Notes under the pieces: model-generated | Database searches by the model: none | Told to the model about the DNA's origin: nothing | The model's input: the letters and a program-made list of their open reading frames with translations, nothing else | Shown: piece after piece, positions 5,741 to 7,359 of the stretch | How positions within the stretch are numbered: the stretch's first letter is position 1 | Layout of the letters: every line of letters starts with the position of its first letter | Position numbers and translations under genes: made by a program | Origin: CAKTOF01 sp964544345 | GTDB lineage: Bacteria > Bacillota > Clostridia > Oscillospirales > Oscillospiraceae | NCBI GenBank assembly: GCA_964544345.1 | Contig: CAZJBT010000108.1 | Location: 1-7,359, forward strand | Direction: 5' to 3' | Length of the DNA stretch: 7,359 nt

Positions 5741-6414
5741 CTGACCGGCGCGTCCGCCTGCTCGCCAAAAAATCCAATGGGCGCGGCGGCGCGGACGCGT
5801 GCCATCAGCTTGCCGAACAGGTGGTTGCAGGCGGCCACAGCGCGACCCGTTCCGAGCATCGCGCAGACCGTACCCAGCCCGACGCCGATGATCTTTCCGG
5901 CGGCGATCAGGCCGATGGCCAGCGTGAGACAGACGCTGAACGCGTCAAATGCATTTTTCGCAAAGCCCATGCTCCTGCCGATGCGGACGCCGATCACTTG
6001 TACCAGTCCGTCGGCCGGGTTCGGGATCAGGCGCATGGCGACCATGATCGCCGCGCCGAAACCGGTGCAGACGATCGCCAGGACGAGCATGGCGATCCGG
6101 AGCGGGATCGACTCCGGCGTGGGCAGCGCAGCCGAGAACAGGCTCATGCAGCGGGTAAACACATAGCAGAACGGGATCTGAAGAAAGTCGAACGCGCGGA
6201 GCGTCCTTCCCTTCAGCGCCGCCTCCATGACAAAGTAGATCAGATACAGCACCATGGTGGTATTCGCAAAGGAAAAGCCCTTCAGCTCCGATACGCAGTA
6301 TGCCACCGAGACCATCGGCGATACGCCGAACGCCGTCTTGGTGTTGAGCACGATGCCGAGCGCCAGCACCACCACGCCGATCGCATAGACCGCAAGACGT
6401 TTTGCACAACTCAA
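5737..6414 (-). CDS. YczE/DUF6198-like integral membrane protein (TTG start)
   Basis: This is a predicted 225-residue polytopic membrane protein of the YczE/YyaS/YitT-like group (DUF6198 in recent annotation), whose substrate or role is not established. Hydrophobic segments lie at about 6-24, 52-66, 75-97, 107-128 and 157-181. The motif R-L-I-P-N-P-A-D-G-L-V-Q at 128-139 is typical of the family, as is the glycine/alanine-rich last helix. Start choice: the open frame runs back to 6627, but the promoter at 6467-6495 places transcription start near 6460 and no in-frame ATG lies between there and the first membrane helix. A TTG at 6414, after AGAGAGG with 9-nt spacing, gives a length close to the family norm of about 215. 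The promoter and the preceding terminator suggest a single-gene unit; no terminator with a U-tract follows. Confidence 0.85.
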   Translation of the reverse strand: MSCAKRLAVYAIGVVVLALGIVLNTKTAFGVSPMVSVAYCVSELKGFSFANTTMVLYLIYFVMEAALKGRTLRAFDFLQIPFCYVFTRCMSLFSAALPTPESIPLRIAMLVLAIVCTGFGAAIMVAMRLIPNPADGLVQVIGVRIGRSMGFAKNAFDAFSVCLTLAIGLIAAGKIIGVGLGTVCAMLGTGRAVAACNHLFGKLMARVRAAAPIGFFGEQADAPVS

Positions 6415-6466
6415 CTCTGCTCGCCTCTCTTTCCGCAGGCGCCGCTGCGCCCGGACATACAACGTT

Positions 6467-6495
6467 ATTGTACTATGCCGCACACTAAAATGCAA
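6467..6495 (-). promoter_or_regulatory. sigma-A-type promoter for the YczE-like gene
   Basis: On the minus strand TTGCAT (6490-6495) is followed after 17 nt by TACAAT (6467-6472). The -35 matches at 4 of 6 and the -10 at 5 of 6 positions, with ideal spacing. It lies just after the terminator of the preceding gene and supports a translation start below 6460. Confidence 0.75.
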
Positions 6496-6518
6496 ATTCT
6501 TTTCGATCGCCGCAGACC

Positions 6519-6555
6519 AAAAGGAGCTGTTGCAGAATGTGCAGCAGCCCCTTTT
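6519..6555 (-). terminator. hairpin terminator after the Csx3-like gene
   Basis: Arms 6519-6534 and 6540-6555 pair over 16 positions with one mismatch and one G-U, around a 5-nt loop. On the minus strand the stem starts AAAAGGGG and ends CTCCTTTT, the common A-tract/U-tract form. It lies about 30 nt after the stop codon at 6584. Its symmetry means it could also stop transcription from the other strand. Confidence 0.75.
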
Positions 6556-6583
6556 GTTTTGCACGCCGCGGCGTTTTGCGTAG

Positions 6584-7255
6584 TTACAGCCGGTTTTCCA
6601 GCGTACGCTTCGTAACGTCTCCGACACGGATGACAGCCGGATCCGCCGTATAGCAGCAGGTATAATCGTCGTCGTGGCAGGCGATGGAGAGACTTTTCGC
6701 GCCGTCCAGGTAATTCCAGGCGATCACGTCCATGACGCAGAAGCGACCCTTGGCATGCATGAAAATGTGTTTCCCCCGCGGCAGCTCGGGAATGACGACC
6801 TTCGGCAGATCGGCGACGTCGAAGGTATGCGGGCCGCCGTTTGCGGCGATATCCTCCACCGGGCGATCGGAATTCATGTTGAGATACAGCCTGTCACCGT
6901 CCTCGATCACCTCAAAGACGCAGTCGTAGTTCTCCTCCTTCGGCTTCACGCCGCGCGAGAGGCGATACATATCTACCTCGACGCCATCCTCGCGCATATA
7001 GAGGTAGCCGACCTTCGCCGGCTCGAGCGCACGGATGAGCGCAATGACGAGCCAGGTCGCGGGCACATCGGTCAGGTAATACCGGTTCTCCGGGTGGTCG
7101 CGCCAGGGCGCGAGCTGAGCAAGCGCGCGCTCGTAGCAGCCGGCGTCCCAGATCGGCATGTCGATCATATCGCCGTTCGGCGCTTTCCGCCGCTCAAACC
7201 GACCTCCGACGTCCAGCGTATGCGCCGCGAGATTATAGATGATCCTTTCCTGCAT
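6584..7255 (-). CDS. unnamed protein with two Csx3-like halves
   Basis: This is a 223-residue soluble protein with no signal peptide or membrane segment. I do not recognise it as a named family. The second half has L-P-K-V-V-I-P-E-L-P-R-G-K-H-I-F-M-H at 150-167, an aromatic/aliphatic helix V-M-D-V-I-A-W-N-Y-L at 174-183, a beta pair, and V-G-D-V at 211-214. That order matches Csx3 proteins (IP..., GK-V-hydrophobic-S-G-R-G-P, WL helix, YDPR strands, GDVI). The first half repeats the core: N-R-Y-Y-L-T-D-V-P-A-T-W-L-V-I-A-L at 57-73, E-P-A-K-V-G-Y-L-Y at 78-86, then G-V-E-V-D-M-Y. A tandem arrangement of the Csx3 ring-nuclease-like fold is therefore proposed from remembered family sequence, without a search. 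No cas gene or CRISPR array is nearby. The ATG at 7255 follows AAAGGAGA; a longer frame to 7348 begins in the upstream hairpin and has no binding site. Confidence 0.8.
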   Translation of the reverse strand: MQERIIYNLAAHTLDVGGRFERRKAPNGDMIDMPIWDAGCYERALAQLAPWRDHPENRYYLTDVPATWLVIALIRALEPAKVGYLYMREDGVEVDMYRLSRGVKPKEENYDCVFEVIEDGDRLYLNMNSDRPVEDIAANGGPHTFDVADLPKVVIPELPRGKHIFMHAKGRFCVMDVIAWNYLDGAKSLSIACHDDDYTCCYTADPAVIRVGDVTKRTLENRL

Positions 7256-7299
7256 GGGAAGTCTCCTTTCTGTGATGGAAATATGATCTTCAACGGTAC

Positions 7300-7356
7300 C
7301 ATGACCGGAATTTAAAATCTTCAGCGCATCGGCGCAAAGCGCCGACATGCGCGGGT
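7300..7356 (-). repeat. hairpin repeat, copy B
   Basis: This is the second copy of the repeat at 5641-5691, in the same orientation and again in a gene leader, about 45 nt before the ATG at 7255. Its core folds more tightly than copy A: GCGCAT, bulge GT, CGGCGC, loop TTT, GCGCCG, ATGCGC (7324-7352), a 12-bp stem. It lies at the window edge and may extend further. Confidence 0.6.
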
Positions 7357-7359
7357 ATC

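Noticed and set aside
7310..7338. Possible promoter for the Csx3-like gene (TTTGCG, 17 nt, TTAAAT on the minus strand)
   Set aside because: Matches to consensus are weak and the -35 would be the loop and stem of the repeat hairpin. The true promoter may lie beyond the window.
1..7359. CRISPR array, mobile element or tRNA
   Set aside because: No regularly spaced direct repeats, transposase or integrase motifs, or cloverleaf sequences were found by eye. The repeats seen are inverted repeats and one diverged pair.

Overview
All seven protein genes lie on the minus strand of a GC-rich window. Gene content (a YczE/DUF6198 membrane protein, a DUF2156 protein, a YbaK/EbsC deacylase, an S-layer-homology protein and a Pro/Asp-rich lipoprotein), strong AGGAGG-type ribosome binding sites and sigma-A-like promoters suggest a gut-type member of the Clostridia, probably near Oscillospiraceae/Ruminococcaceae. 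This placement is inferred from gene content and composition, not from a marker gene. No rRNA, tRNA, transposase, integrase or CRISPR array was seen.

Layout, in the direction of transcription (high to low coordinates): (1) 7359-7256 is a leader with a hairpin repeat, followed by an unnamed 223-residue protein (7255-6584) whose two halves both resemble the Csx3 fold pattern, and then a hairpin terminator (6555-6519). (2) A clear promoter (6495-6467) drives a YczE-like integral membrane protein that appears to start at TTG (6414-5737). (3) A second, near-consensus promoter overlaps the stop codon of that gene and carries an inverted repeat between its -35 and -10. It is followed by a structured leader of about 175 nt that holds a second copy of the hairpin repeat and a hairpin that can hide the ribosome binding site. 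(4) The leader feeds a DUF2156 gene (5528-4605). A perfect palindromic terminator comes next, then three tightly spaced genes: a GNAT acetyltransferase (4551-3673), a YbaK/EbsC deacylase (3658-3179) and a secreted three-SLH protein (3164-1227). The unit ends at a long hairpin with a UUCG tetraloop (1185-1148). (5) A separate promoter (1141-1112) drives a putative lipoprotein (1023-139), followed by a cluster of three hairpins (128-44).

Functionally, the DUF2156, GNAT and YbaK genes suggest aminoacyl-transfer, acetylation and tRNA-editing activities made with a cell-surface protein, but no shared pathway can be proven from the sequence. The most unusual items are the tandem Csx3-like protein, the hairpin repeat found in two gene leaders, and the layered control signals in front of and just after the DUF2156 gene.
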